Source: Stomorhina lunata (Eukaryota > Arthropoda > Insecta > Diptera > Rhiniidae). Taken from it: DNA of 64,000 nucleotides. The notes beneath the pieces are model-generated. The model had not been told where the DNA came from. It saw only the letters and a program-made list of their open reading frames with translations, and made no database searches. Where the stretch lies: the NCBI GenBank assembly GCA_933228675.1, contig OW121743.1, forward strand, positions 18,869,151-18,933,150. Direction: 5' to 3'. Shown piece after piece: positions 1-12,924 of the stretch; position 1 is the first letter of the stretch; every line of letters starts with the position of its first letter. The position numbers and the translations under genes are program-made.

Positions 1-119
1 TTATCTATTCTCTCTCCCATAACCTATTTTCCTAGCTCCAACACAAGGCATTGCATAAGTAGGGTTTATCCCCTGAGTGCTGGTCTTAAGAAAAAGACAA
101 TTTACCCTTCATTACATTA

Positions 120-730
120 CTTAGGCCCACAAAAGTAAACAAAAACTCCATAATCAAATAAAAATCGTAAATTTAAGTAAATTTTAGTATTTATTTCTTA
201 TAACCCTTAAAATTGCCCTAGTCTGGCGTTTATAATCAGCCGTGTCTTCATCACAGACAAAGAATAATCTACAATGTTGCCAGATGTTTTAAAAGTATGC
301 AACATTTGTGTTACCAGATATATTTTAAAAAAAGTAAACAAGAACTACAAAATTAAATAAAAATGATAAATTCAAGTAAATTTCAGTTCCAGTAACCTTC
401 GAAATTGACCTAGTCTATCGTATATAATCAGCCAACATGGAATTCTTAACGAACATGGAATTTTTAACAGTGTTACCAGATGCTTGTGAAAGCAAATAAG
501 CAAGTGTTGTCAGATATATTTAAAAAAAAGTAAACAAAAACTCTTAAAATAAAATAAAAATGATAACTTTCAAGAAATTTCAGTTCCAGTAACCTTCGAA
601 ATTGCCCTAGTCTGCCGTATATAACCAGCTAAGTACTTACCACGGACATGGAATTATCAACAGTGTTGCCAGATGTTTTCAAAGTATGCAAACCTTGTGC
701 TGCCAGATTTATTAAAAAACAAGACAAATA
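120..730. repeat. ~195-bp divergent tandem repeat, about 3 copies
   Basis: The phrase AAATTGCCCTAGTCTG and its variants recur near 210, 401 and 599. Each is followed by a TATAATCAGCC-like segment, a TGTTGCCAGATGTTTT-like segment and an AAGTAAACAAAAACTC-like segment. Spacing is about 191 and 198 bp, with a partial copy before 210. Open frames across it on both strands (about 630-910) are short, overlap the repeat and resemble nothing known, so I do not call a gene. Confidence 0.7.
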
Positions 731-1430
731 CACAAAAATCTTGATCTTTTTTAAAAATTTTGCCTTTTTAAAAGCCGGAAGTCTTAAAAATGTGTTAAAT
801 TTCATATTTCGAAAGACAAAACACAGACATTTTTTCGTGTGCCCCATTGAGAGCGTCAAAACAAAGTTTAAATATTTTATCATTAAGATTTCTTATAACA
901 TTGTTAAAAAATAAAATAATAATAATAATAATTTATGTTAAACGTGGTTTATACACGTTTCAAAAAATTTAATTCATCTTTTGTCTTTGTCTTAAGATTT
1001 TCTTTGTTTACTAAAGAAGAAAATAAATTTTTCATATAAGAAAAAAAAATGGTTCTGCTTTCGTGCATTTGATTTTCTTATTACTATAATTTAAATTTTT
1101 TTAAAGCAGTTTTTTTTTATTTTCTTTAAATATTTGCGAAAAAAAGGTAATAAGAAAAATTTTCAAAGATTTAGCAAAAGAAATTCGAATTATGAAATTT
1201 GTAAAGGGGAGTAATTATATTGGAGTAATGCAGAAATATTAAGGGGATTAATAAAGAAATATAAAATTTAAAGATGAGAAAAAAGTTTTGCTTATAAAAT
1301 TTACGATTGCTTTAATATTTAATATTTCGCTTAATTAACTTTTTGGTAAATAATATTCTAATTTAGGGTTTAATGACATTTAGCTTTCTTTTTTGTGGCT
1401 TTTTTCTATTTTTATACTTTGACCACTTTT
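731..1430. other. AT-rich stretch with no recognised feature
   Basis: Long A and T runs and no coding pattern. I see nothing functional here. Confidence 0.6.
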
Positions 1431-1439
1431 ATGACTACT

Positions 1440-3400
1440 TAGAAACAGTAAAGTAGATTATATAGGTTTAATAATATCTTCACTTAACCTGCCTCAGGGT
1501 TCTTAGTTCTTTGGAGACCTGGGAAATCAGTTTGTCTGATCGATTTAAGATTTTTGTAGAGTAATCCAGCTGGTTATCTACTTTTTGACTACCTAGAGAT
1601 GATTAAGTAGTCAGTATGGGTATATTTAGTTAGATCCAAAATACATTTTTTATTTTAATTTTAAAAACTTTTGAAAATATTATATAAATTTGATTTTATC
1701 TAGCAACTCCCTACTGGTCTGACTACCTAGAGACAGTAAAGTAGACACTAAAAGGTTATTTAAAAAACATAAATTTATTTAAAATTCTTAAGTTTTTGAG
1801 ATTCTTATTTTTTTTTTTTAATAAAATTCATGTCTTATCTTATTTCTTGTTTAACATTTTCTATTTCGTTTTCACCAGCGATTGCCTACTTGTTTTGCTA
1901 AATGGAGACAGTAAAGTAGACACTTATTAAAACCAAAAGTTATTAAAACCAAAAAAATTTATTTAAGTTTTCTTAATTTTTCTAAAAACTTTTTAAAATA
2001 TAAATTTCATTTCTTATCTTATTTCTTGTTCAAAAATATTGATTTTTCCAATTCGGAATGAAAAATTCTATAAATAAAAAAAAAAACATTACAAATGTAA
2101 TTAAAAATCTCTACGTATATATTTTCCCTTTTAATTAAAGCAATACAAATTATTTTATAAGAAAACGATAACAATTATTAAAATTAAAAAAAAAAACTTA
2201 CATAACACCCCACAGTTCTGGCTACAAGGAGTCAGTTAAGTAGAGGGTAAATTTCTTAAATAAGTTTTAAACAATCTCAAACGATTGGTAGGATCAAACT
2301 AGGGTCTTGCTTCGTTTATAACTACATAAAGCCGTTAATGAACAGAATAAACAACTCCTTGTTTACTTTGGGGACAGTTAAGTAGTTAAATCATTATTTA
2401 AAGTAAATTTACAATCTTAAAATCTCTTTACTTCATCTTAAGACAGTAAATTAGACATTAAAGCTAAAATTTTGAAATATTTTAGCAACAAATAATAACA
2501 AAATTCGCATAACCCCCACACTCCTGACTACAAGGGGTCAGTTAAGTAGGGTGTGGGTTTTTTAAGGATATTTAAAGCCATTTAAATGATTGGTGTGATC
2601 GGGCTATGATGCTTTTTTCAATATAACAACTCTTAAAAATAATTAGAAATAGAATAAAATAGAAACCTGCCACCCTATTTGATAATTGGGGACAGTAAAA
2701 TAGATTGATTTTTACTGGAAGTAAATTCAAAATTTTAAGGTCCTAAAGACGTTAAAGTAGACATTTAGTTAAAAAAAATGCGAAAAGAACATTTTAGAAA
2801 AAATTTTACTTAGTTAAAATAACCTGCCACACTTTTGACTACAAGGAGTCAGTTAGGAATTAATTTATTAATTTAACGATTTTTACTTAATTATCGCTTA
2901 AAAAGCTTCGATATTTAAGCTACTAAGACACTAAACTGTCACTTAAATCCCTTTTGAATGACAAAAGGGATCATAACATAAACAATTAACCACTTGTTAG
3001 ATTACTTAGGAGACACAAAAATAAACAATGTTTGAAAAAAGAACAAAATATATTAAAAAAAATATTAAAAAGGATTTAATTTATTAAAAACAATTAAATT
3101 CCAGTCCCTTTAAACTAAATAAATCCCTTTTTTATGACAAAAGGCGCCTTAAAATTAACTATTGACTACTTGTTGGGTTACTTAAGGGCACAAAAGTAAA
3201 CAATGTTGGGAAAAAAAATAGCAAATTTTACAAAAATTTATTAAAAAACAACTAATTTCAGCCACCAAAACTAATTTTTTGCCTTTTTAAAAACAAAATG
3301 GAGTAAAAGGGACCAACTGACCCTTTGTCAGATTACTTAAGAGTCACAAAAGTAGACAAAGTATAATATAAATTTGTTAAATTTTTCTTAAAAAATTACC
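1440..3400. repeat. Dispersed divergent repeats with a 'GACAGTAAAGTAGACA' / 'TTACTTAAGNNCACAAAAGTA' core
   Basis: A short core recurs at roughly 1445, 1730, 1905, 2235, 2370, 2530, 2690, 2845, 3000, 3180 and 3340. Early copies read GGAGACAGTAAAGTAGACA. Later ones read AGATTACTTAAGAGTCACA followed by AAAGTAGACA. Spacing is about 110-330 bp and copies are strongly diverged. The same core appears in inverted orientation at 11.65-12.6 kb, so the two tracts appear to belong to one family. No coding potential was seen. Confidence 0.6.
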
Positions 3401-3835
3401 TTTATTTAAACAACAACTATCATTTAAAAATGCAGGTGCTAGAGATAAGAAATTTTGAATGTGTGAAGAACAAAAATAGTAACAAAATTCTAGCAGTTCA
3501 AGCCATAAAAAGTAAAAATAATTAAAATGTTTTAATAATGTTCTCCATTTCGGAGCGATATTTTTAGCTGCATTTCTTTAAATGAAAAGATAAGAAATAT
3601 CAGTAGTCTTGTAGGAAGAAATCGTGAGAGAGAGAAAAAAAAATAACAAGTACTTTTCAATTTAAGAACATAAATTGATATTGTTTATTTTTTCAATATT
3701 TAAACAAGCTTTTTTTAGAGATAAAGATGAAAATGAGTACGTAAGAAGATAATTAAAAGTGAAAAATGACGACAATTCAAAAAAAGTTAAATAAAACAAG
3801 CTAAGTTATTAACTAATGATAATGACTCAGTCAAA
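3401..3835. other. AT-rich unannotated stretch
   Basis: No gene, repeat unit or motif recognised. Confidence 0.5.
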
Positions 3836-3854
3836 GATTTGGTGTCAATCTCAA

Positions 3855-4010
3855 AATCAGGCATAGACTCAGCTCTAAACTCATATAAATATAACGATAT
3901 ATAATTAATAGCAGAAACTAACATGGACTTAAACGACTTAGAAGCCAATTACAAGTTCAGATATAGACTCAGCTCTGAACTCAGATAAAGATAACAAGAT
4001 ATACTCAGAT
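3855..4010. repeat. ~102-bp tandem duplication
   Basis: ATAGACTCAGCTCTAAACTCA near 3864 recurs as ATAGACTCAGCTCTGAACTCA near 3966. Each is followed by a related ATAAANATAACNNGATAT segment. Confidence 0.65.
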
Positions 4011-4029
4011 GTAGTGTCAACCATAGCTT

Positions 4030-4410
4030 CATCCCTGTCTTACAGTAGGGAACTAATACTTTATTTAGAGACCTAATTCTAATATTTTTCTAAATCTATA
4101 AACATGAACTTTAATATATTTTTTTAAAAATGTAAAAATTATTTCGTTTCCAGTCTTTATTTGTTTTCCTGGTTGTTTCCTTTTGAGCAAAAATCAAAAA
4201 CAAATTAAACAAATAGTTCCATCCCTGTCTTACAGTAGCGGACTGAATACTTTCTTTAGAGACCTAATTCTAATATCTTTTTCAAACTATAAACATGAAC
4301 TTTTATATTATTTATCTAAAAATGTAAAAATCATTTCGTTTCCAGTCTTTATTTGTTTTCCTGGCTGTTTTCTTTTGAGTAAAAATCAAAAACAAATTAG
4401 CAAAAGGTTA
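4030..4410. repeat. 190-bp tandem duplication
   Basis: CATCCCTGTCTTACAGTAG begins at 4030 and again at 4220. The following ~180 bp match closely, including GAGACCTAATTCTAATAT, CATGAACTTT, TTTCGTTTCCAGTCTTTATT and AAAAATCAAAAACAAATTA. The open frame over the second copy is a product of the repeat and not a convincing gene. Confidence 0.85.
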
Positions 4411-5695
4411 TTTGTCAGAAATCTTAGCTTTGTTGTTGTCATAACCTGTTAATGTAAACAAACTAGAAGAAAAACAACAGCAAGTGTTATTGTTTTAACA
4501 CCCACTAACTCTGTATTAAATATGGCTGACTATCAAAACAATAACAAGAGGAAGGAGAAGAAGAAAAAGGATAAGAATAGAGTGAAGGTCATTTATCAAA
4601 AGTCTTCTCTGAGCTGTGATAACAGTTAACGGAAGTATTGTTGTGGGTTGGTTATAAAGGTAAGGTGTAGGAGATGATTAAAAATAGTAGTGAAATGGGA
4701 AATTAAGACAGGGATGGGAGTTTAAGAATATTTATTGTTATAATTAGAGGGTTTTATTAAGAAAACGGTAATTTAAAATAAAAAGAATAGAAAAATTAAA
4801 AAATTGAAGAAAAAATAAAACAATTAGGGGGAAATTAAAGAAATTAAATTAAAATTCAAGAAAAATCTTGAAAAATTTATCAATTAACTTGAAAAAAAAG
4901 TAAAGTTAATTTAAGAAAATTAACATTTGTTTTGAAAAAAATAAAAATAATTTTAGGAAGTGTCTGAAATATTACAATGTCATTCATACAAACTTTTATT
5001 AATGATCCAAAAAATTAGAAAGTTAAAAATAAGAGCAAAATTTTAATAAATTCCTAACTTTCAATTAGTCTTCAATTTCTTAAAAACAAAACTTCCAGCT
5101 TATATTTCTGAAAATATTAATAATATCACAAATTCAGTCACAAAGTTTAAACAAAACTTTCCATAATTCCAACTACAAATTGAAATCAATTTATGACATA
5201 AAATCAATATCCTTAAAACAAACTACTAATTACAAAATCTCTGCACAACCACACTCCACACACTGCACTTCTAAAATCAAGAGGCGTTTAAGGAAAAACG
5301 AAAAATTGTATTGCATTTATTTTCCCATCTAGCCTTAAGTAGTTTTCTATTAATTGTTTTGATGTTATGGCAATTTGTGTAATGTTGCAGCCAAATTGCC
5401 TTCACAAACAATTCCTTTTACATGCCATTGAAACTTCACATTTTGCTAGTTCATGCAACAAATGGCGCACAAAGAGAAAAAAAATTTAATAATAAACTTG
5501 TCAATTTTTACATAACTGGATTTAAAGTTTATGATTTTTTTGTTGTTTTTGTTGTAGTTTTCGTTTTGCCAAGCTTAAAGTCATAATTATAGTTAATTGC
5601 ATTTTTCTAATGGAAAATGAAGAGAAAAAAAGAAAAGCCTCAATACATTAATAAAGTAAACTGAGGAAAGAGGTTTTTAAAAGAAAATGATTTCC
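4411..5695. other. AT-rich stretch without a recognised gene
   Basis: A-rich tracts at about 4700-4950 are followed by unremarkable AT-rich sequence. No coding exon, RNA gene or repeat array was recognised. Confidence 0.55.
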
Positions 5696-5699
5696 CCAC

Positions 5700-7395
5700 G
5701 ATTTTAATATAAAATAAGGTATTATAACACATTATAATGCAATTAAAATGGATTATCATTCGATTAAAAGGTATTATAACACATAAAACGTGATGATATA
5801 ATATAATGCATTGTAATGCATTATACTTCGATTATAATGTAAATTATATTGAGATTATAACGCATTATGGCGCATTAAAATGCGATCATAATGTGTTATA
5901 GAACATTATGAATGTATTAAAATGCATTGTAGTGCGATTAAAAAGCATTACAATGAGATTGTAATGCATTATAACGCATTACAATACTATTAATATGTAT
6001 AATAACGCATTATAATGCGATTATAATGCATTAAAATGCGCTTATACTGCATTAAAATGCGATTATAATGCATTATAACGCATATAATGCTATTATAATG
6101 CGTTATGACGAACTATAATGCGATTATAAAGCATTTTAACTCTATTATAATGTATTATAACGCATTATAATGCGATTATAATTTATTATAACGCATTATA
6201 ATGCGATTATAATATATTATAACGCATTATAAAGCGATTATAATGCATTAAAACGCATTATACTGCGATCATAATCTGTTATAACGCATTATAATGCGAT
6301 TATAATGTATCATAAAGCATCATAAAGCGATTATAAATGCATTATAATGTGATAATAATGCATTTTAATGCGTTATGAATAATTATAATACGATTATAAT
6401 GCATTATAAAGCATTATAACCCTATTATAATGTATTATAACGCATTATAATGTATTATAACGCATAATAATGCGATTATAATGTATTATAGCGCATTATA
6501 AAGCGATTATAATTTATTAAAACGCATTAAGCTGCGATTATAATCTGTTATAACGCATTATAATGCGATTATAATGTATTAAAACGCATTATAATGCGAT
6601 TATAATGTATTTAAACGCATTATACTGCGATTATAATATGTTATAAGTATTATAACCCTATAATAATGTATTAAACGCATTATAATGCGATTATAATGTA
6701 TTATAACGCATTATTAAGCGATTGTCATGCATTAAAACACATTATACTGCGATTATAATCTGTTATAAAACATTATAATGCGATTATTATGTATCATAAA
6801 GTATCATAATGCGATTATAAATGCATTATAACGTGATTATAATGCATTATAACGCATTTTAATGCGTTATGAAGAATTATAATGCGATTAAATTGCATTA
6901 TTAAGCATTATAAGCCTATTATAATACATAATAACGTATTGTTATGTATTATAACGCATTATAATTCGATTATAATGTATTATAACGCATTATAAAGCGA
7001 TTATAATGTATTAAAACGCATTATACTGCGATTATAATCTATTATAACGCAATATAATGCGATTATAATCTGTTATAACGCATTATAATGCGATTATAAT
7101 CTGTTATAACGCATTATAATGCGATTATAATCTGTTATAGACATTATAACCCTATTATAATGTATTATAACACATTATAATGCGATTATAATGTATTATA
7201 ACGCATTGTTATGCGATTATAATGTATTATAACGCATTATAATGCGTATACAGTATATTATAACTCATTAAAATGCGTTTATAATGTATTATAAAGCATT
7301 ATAATGTAATTATAAAGTATTATAACATATTATAATACGTTTAAAAACTTTTTGTAAACATTAGAATGCTTTTCTAATGTATAATAACATATTTT
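5700..7395. repeat. AT-rich 31-bp satellite, block 1
   Basis: A degenerate tandem array built from GCATTATAATGCGATTATAA plus TGTATTATAAC, a 31-bp unit made of 11+10+10 bp submotifs. Each submotif carries an ATTATAA core, and CATTATAATG is self-complementary. This block is more diverged than block 2: units are lost, and variants such as ATTAAAA, ATTGTTA and TTATGACG are common. There are roughly 50 units. Confidence 0.93.
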
Positions 7396-7399
7396 AATG

Positions 7400-8090
7400 A
7401 AATTATTACAACCCATCACTCCCAATTGCAATTCACGGGGCAGAAAGGGGAACTAATGGAGTGTATTAAACTCCATTGCTTTTAAATTTTAAACCATTTA
7501 TTAACACAACCATAAAAATATTTATTTTTAATCCAAATTTGTTATGTATTTTTTCGAGTCAATAAACATCAAAATCAAAATAATGTCTAACAAAGTTTTC
7601 AGTTTGTTTTGATTGAAATTTTTTTTTTTTTCAAAATAAACAAATAAAAACTGAAAACTAAATGTGCAAAACCGTCACTTGCTACAGCAGCAACTATTCG
7701 AAGACTTAACCAACATCAACCGCTAATTGAATTTGCAACAAACATCAACAACATTTGATGGACGAGCAGGCACAGCCAACATCGACTGACCGAACGAACG
7801 ATCGACAGCATTGCCACCAAATTGGTCTCTCTCGCTGTGTCTTCACACATGTTTTAAAGCGTATGTGCACACGTGCACAGTAGTTTTTTTGAAATGAAAG
7901 TTTTGAAATCAAATTAAATAATAATTTAATTATAAATAAATTAAATAATAAGTTTGATAGAAACCACAAATATGTGTTTATAAATAAATTAGTAGCTAAT
8001 TTGAAATGTTTAAAAAGATTTGAGGGTTTTAGATTGTTACCTTTGTAAGCGAAATATTGGGGGGGAAATGGAACTTAAATATTATTATGT
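7400..8090. other. Non-satellite island between the two AT satellite blocks
   Basis: About 690 bp of ordinary sequence between satellite blocks. The part at about 7650-7880 is much richer in G+C than its surroundings, containing AGCAGCAACTATTCG, CGACTGACCGAACGAACGAT and a TCTCTCTCGCTGTG tract. A short minus-strand open frame here resembles no family I know. It could be an untranslated exon, an enhancer or a remnant element, and the sequence does not decide. Confidence 0.5.
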
Positions 8091-8099
8091 ATCAAATGG

Positions 8100-9650
8100 T
8101 GTTTTCATGTATTATAAAGCATTATATATATTTTACCGCATTGTAATGCAATTATAATGTATTATAACGCATTATAATGCGATTATAATGTATTATAACA
8201 CATTATAATGCCATTACAATGTACTAAAACGCATTAAAATGTGATTATAAAGTATTATGACACATATGAATGTCATTATAATGTTTTATAACGCATTATA
8301 ATACGATGATAATGTATTATAACGCATTATAATGTATTATAACGCATTATAATGCATTATAATGTATTATAATGCATTATAATGCGGTTATATTGTATTA
8401 TAACGCATTATAATGCGGTTATAATGTATTATAACGCATTATAATGCGATTATAATGTTTTATAACGCATTATAATGCGATTATAATGTATTAAAAAGCA
8501 TTAAAATGTGATTATAAAGTATTATGACACATTAAAATGTCATTATAATGTTTTATAACGCATTATGATGCGATTATAATATATTATAACGCATTATGAT
8601 GCGATTATAATATATTATAACGCATTAAAATGCGATTATAAAGTATTATTGTGCATTATAATGCGATTATAATACATTATAACGCATTAAAATGCGATTA
8701 TAATGTATTATAACGCATTATAATACGATTATAATGTATTATAACGCATTATAATGTGATTATAATGCATTATAACGCATTATAATGCGATGATAATGTA
8801 TTATAACGCATTATAATGTATTATAGCGCATTATAATGCATTATAATGTATTATAATGCATTATAATGCGGTTATATTGTATTATAACGCATTATAATGC
8901 GGTTATAATGTATTATAACGCATTATAATGCGATTATAATGTTTTATAACGCATTATAATGCGATTATAATGTATTAAAAAGCATTAAAATGTGATTATA
9001 AAGTATTATGACACATTAAAATGTCATTATAATGTTTTATAACGCATTATGATGCGATTATAATATATTATAACGCATTAAAATGCGATTATAATGTATT
9101 ATAGTGCATAATAATGCGATTATAATATATTATAACGCATTAAAATGCGATTATAATGTATTATAACGCATTATAATACGATTATAATGTATTATAACGC
9201 ATTATAATGTGATTATAATGCATTATAACGCATTATAATGCGATTATAATGTATTAAAACCATTATAATGCGTTTATAATGTATTATAACGCATTAAAAT
9301 GCGGTTATAATGTATTATAACGCATTATAACGCGGTTATACTGTAGTATAACGCATTAAAATGCGATTATAATGAATTATAACGCATTATAATGCGATTA
9401 TAATGTTTTATAACGCATTGTTATGCAATTATAATGTATTACAACGCATAAAAATGCGATAATGTATGGTATTACACAGCATTATAATGCGATTATAATG
9501 TATTATAACTCATTATAAAACGATTATAACTTATTATAACACATTATAAAGCCATTATAATGTATTACAACCCATTATAATACCATTTTAATCTATTATA
9601 ATGCCATTATAACGAATTATAATAAAATACAACACATTATAACACCTCAA
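8100..9650. repeat. AT-rich 31-bp satellite, block 2, with a ~485-bp higher-order duplication
   Basis: Same 31-bp unit as block 1 but better conserved. It contains a higher-order repeat. The segment starting CGATGATAATGTATTATAAC at about 8303 is repeated almost verbatim from about 8788. It carries the same idiosyncratic variants in the same order (GCGGTTATATTG, AATGTTTTATAACG, TATTATGACACATTAAAATG). The second copy lacks one GCATTATGATGCGATTATAA-containing unit, so it is about 31 bp shorter. Confidence 0.93.
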
Positions 9651-10340
9651 AACCCCTTTAAAACCACTGTTTTTTCAGATTTAAAATTTTTTATAAATAT
9701 TTCTCTATATTTACCTCCACAAATAAATAAATATATATTTTCTTGTACATTCGACGTCTGATTAGTTAACAAACAAAATGAATTGAACTGCCAACTGAAT
9801 GATGATGTTGATGGTGGCTTGTTTGTTTCATGTACAAATGAATGTTATATTTATGCTATAGCTCTGCTATGGCAGTTAGTTGAATATTTATTTAATGTTT
9901 GATCAGAGGAAAATTTGTCGAAGGTAGGTCCACAACAGGAGGTGTTAATATATGTTATGGGTAAGCAAAATTTGTCAGATAATAAAGAAGAATGTTGCTA
10001 TATGACAACAAAACAGCCCAAGTTGCACTTATATTAAATATTCTCTAAGCAACAAATGCAACATGACATCCCGTTCTATCTAAATAGTGACCTTAAATGT
10101 ACTAAATAGCGTCCCCTTAACCATATAGTCCCTTAATTTATCTGTCATTGTCCTTGTAGACCTATTAGATTGAGTATTTTATGAGAAGATAGTTTCCCAG
10201 ATAGCTGATTGCATTATCTGACTGATCCTGGAAAGAAATTTCCCTGATACAAATAACACAGCCAAAGACTATATAATATAAATTTGATACACTTCCATAC
10301 ATTGATTTGCCGTATGGTCTATTTGAAAAGTCCCAAAGAA
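9651..10340. other. Unannotated spacer
   Basis: No exon recognised. The last ~90 bp (about 10250-10335, AAAGACTATATAATATAAAT to TTGCCGTATGGTC) match 36915-36995, so this edge belongs to an interspersed repeat. Confidence 0.5.
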
Positions 10341-11140
10341 GTTTCTCAAAGAAGTCCCAAAGAAGATTCTGGCCATAAATCGTTAGATTTTTGTGTTTAA
10401 AACACAAGGGTATAGGGTTTTTAGATAATAATATATTTGGTACTCGCACTTCGGAGGGAAGGGAGTATCAAATATCAAGTTCCTTAAAACAAAATTCTGT
10501 TCAAGATTCGTCAGATTTTTGTGGTTAAATTACAAAGAGAACCTCTTGGGTCTTTGGATGAAAACCTCCTAAATCTAGAAAGTTGGCCAATCGAACTTCT
10601 GATGTCACAATAGGCATGGAATGTGGACCTTTTAGCCTATCTGAGAAAATGTTGATACTCATTGAGTAGCCAACTTATGCGGCTTAGAAGTGTTAAAATT
10701 TAAATCCTATATATTTCTCTTCATGGTGACTATCTCCTCTATATCTCATCCCGGTCTTTTTTCCTAGGTGTACTACTTCTGAAATCACAACCCAACTACT
10801 TTTGAAATCTCAACTCCTTACCCTGTAAGGGAGAATCAAGGGTTTTTAAGCTAGATTTTGTCCATGAATAATCAGATTTTTGTCTGATTACAGGGTCTTT
10901 GGCTAAGAATCTTCTAAATCTTGAAAGTTGTGTGACCAAGTTTATGATTTACTGCATTAGCTCATCGTAAAGAATAAGTCAACTTTTCCAGGCTTATTTT
11001 AGTCAATGAATCTTTAGATTTTTGCTTAAAGTACAAAGAATATTGAGTCTTTGGATAATAATCTTCTAAATCTTGATAGTTGGATAACCTAGTTTATGGC
11101 CTCACATACTTGGACTCACTAGAAACTCGACCTCCCTAGA
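10340..11140. repeat. Divergent tandem repeats with 'AGATTTTTG...TCTTCTAAATCTTGAAAGTTG' unit
   Basis: The phrase (T)CAGATTTTTGT, then (G)GGTCTTTGGATNA, then TCTTCTAAATCTTGAAAGTT, recurs near 10508, 10867 and 11009, with a weaker copy near 10382. Spacings are about 126, 359 and 144 bp. No coding signal. Confidence 0.65.
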
Positions 11141-11217
11141 GAAGTTATGCAAATAGCCCTTTTTTTATATATATATATATTTTGGTCTTTTAAAATACAT
11201 CCTAATCTCAGTCCTAG

Positions 11218-11600
11218 GGTGATGTAGGGAATGTTGGATACCAAGCAACGGTTCTGATTGGTGTTAATTTGGTAAGTCCAGACATATCTTGGTTATCCAT
11301 CATCTCAACTGTGGATACTGATCTTCTCGTAGTATCACCCGGGGAACTACGTTAACGCTACGTTAATGTAGTGAGCTAACATGTGCCGCGAGTTCTCCCA
11401 TAGGAACGTTAAAATATGGGTTATGATGCCGGGCTAGTTACATACTAATGGAAAAAAAATTACTATGAAAAAACTAAAATTATAATAAAAACGGCCTCTC
11501 TAATGTTAGAAGATAACATCCTAAGCTTCGATGAAAAGATCAAGTAGAGGAAAATCTTTTAAAGCTTGGCCTACGAAATTGGAGAATATGAGCTCAAGAT
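11218..11600 (+). repeat. Interspersed ~370-bp repeat, copy 1
   Basis: GTGATGTAGGGAATGTTGGA through GAACTACGTTAACG, AACATGTGCCGCGAGTTCTC, CCGGGCTAGTTACATACT and GGAAAATCTTTTAAAGCTTG. Partial copies lie at 52513-52770 and 57018-57350. The 57-kb copy directly follows the end of a LINE reading frame, so the family may be the 3' part of that LINE with 5'-truncated copies elsewhere (inference). Confidence 0.8.
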
Positions 11601-11649
11601 TGAAGCGCATGGAATTTTAAAATATGCTCGACCTTTGACCTAAATAGGT

Positions 11650-12600
11650 TGTAAATATAGGCCATTTAAGTATGCAAGTAATCTCAGTCGTCAGATTCAC
11701 TTCATTCCTTTAAATTTTAGACCATTAGAGTCTTTGACTACTTTTATGACTCCAATGAGTCAAACAAAGAGTAAATTGGTTCACCGAGATCTCACTCCTC
11801 GATATTATTTACGTGTGAGTTTTTCTCAGCTAAATGACCTTGCCCCACCACACCCTAATCCTTAAATTAAGTTTATTTTATAAAATTTCTTTCAATTTTA
11901 AGCCATTAGAGCATTTGTCTGCTTTTGGGACTCCAATTAATCGAAAAAGGGGTCAATTGGGTGACTCTTTTATTTCTCCAATCCTCTTTTTTTTGCTCTG
12001 TTATACAAACTTCTAAGCTTTAAATTTTCATAATTTTATTAAATTTTGGACCATTGCAGTTTTTGCCTACTTTTGTGACTATAAGTAATCAAGGACAAGG
12101 ATCCAATTTTTATTGTTCTCTCTAGGGTTCCTCTAGAAGTAGCGCGGCATGTGGACCTTTGAGCATTTTGAAGATCATTTTATTCTCACTTAACATCACT
12201 CTTAAAATTAGCCCAATCCTCTTGATAAACAACCTCTTTACCTCAGTCCTTAGATAAGCTTATCACTGGAATTTCTATCTACTTTTGTGACCCTAAGTAA
12301 TCTAGCAAGGGGTCAAATATCAAAACATTAGACCAATCCTCTTCATAAACAACCTTCTAACCTGAGTTCCTAGATTAGCTAATCATTGGAGTTTATGTCT
12401 ACTTTTGTGACCCTAAATAATCTAGCAAGGGGTCAAATATCAAAGTTATTGTCCTTTAGCTGCGGAGACTATGGCTAAGTCTATTATACCGACTAGTCTT
12501 TGTATTCGGCTATGGTCTTAATTTTCGACTTTGCCTATTTTAGTGACTCCAAGTAATCTATCAAGGGGTCAATAATCCAGTTTATTTTTCCTAAGTATAG
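11650..12600. repeat. Divergent repeats, inverted relative to 1.4-3.4 kb
   Basis: TGTCTACTTTTGTGACCCTA followed by AGTAATCTAGCAAGGGGTCA recurs with variation near 11733, 11911, 12063, 12276, 12393 and 12531, at spacings of about 117-213 bp. Its reverse complement, TGACCCCTTGCTAGATTACT followed by TAGGGTCACAAAAGTAGACA, matches the core seen near 3000, 3180 and 3340. The family therefore flanks the AT satellite in opposite orientations. Confidence 0.7.
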
Positions 12601-12924
12601 TATCTAACTGAGACCATGGCTTAGTCTAAATTTAAGACTAAGTCTTAATTTCTAGCAAAGTATCTAATATAATTATACCCTAACTATTATAGGTCCATTA
12701 AAGCTTTGGGATTCCTCTAGAAGCGAGAACAATCCTAAAAAAATCTTCATTTAAACTTTAATTTTCCTTTAAAAAGAAAAAACAGCTTTCCCTGTATTAC
12801 CCTATGCCATCTTAAGCCAATCGATTTGATATATTGATTAGAAAACCACAAATAAGTATTGAAAATAATTTTATTTCAATACATTTTTTTCTCTCACATT
12901 CGCTTAAGGTTGATTGCCACTCAC

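Noticed and set aside
4183..4452. 89-codon plus-strand ORF
   Set aside because: It spans one copy of the 190-bp tandem duplication and has no resemblance to a protein family.
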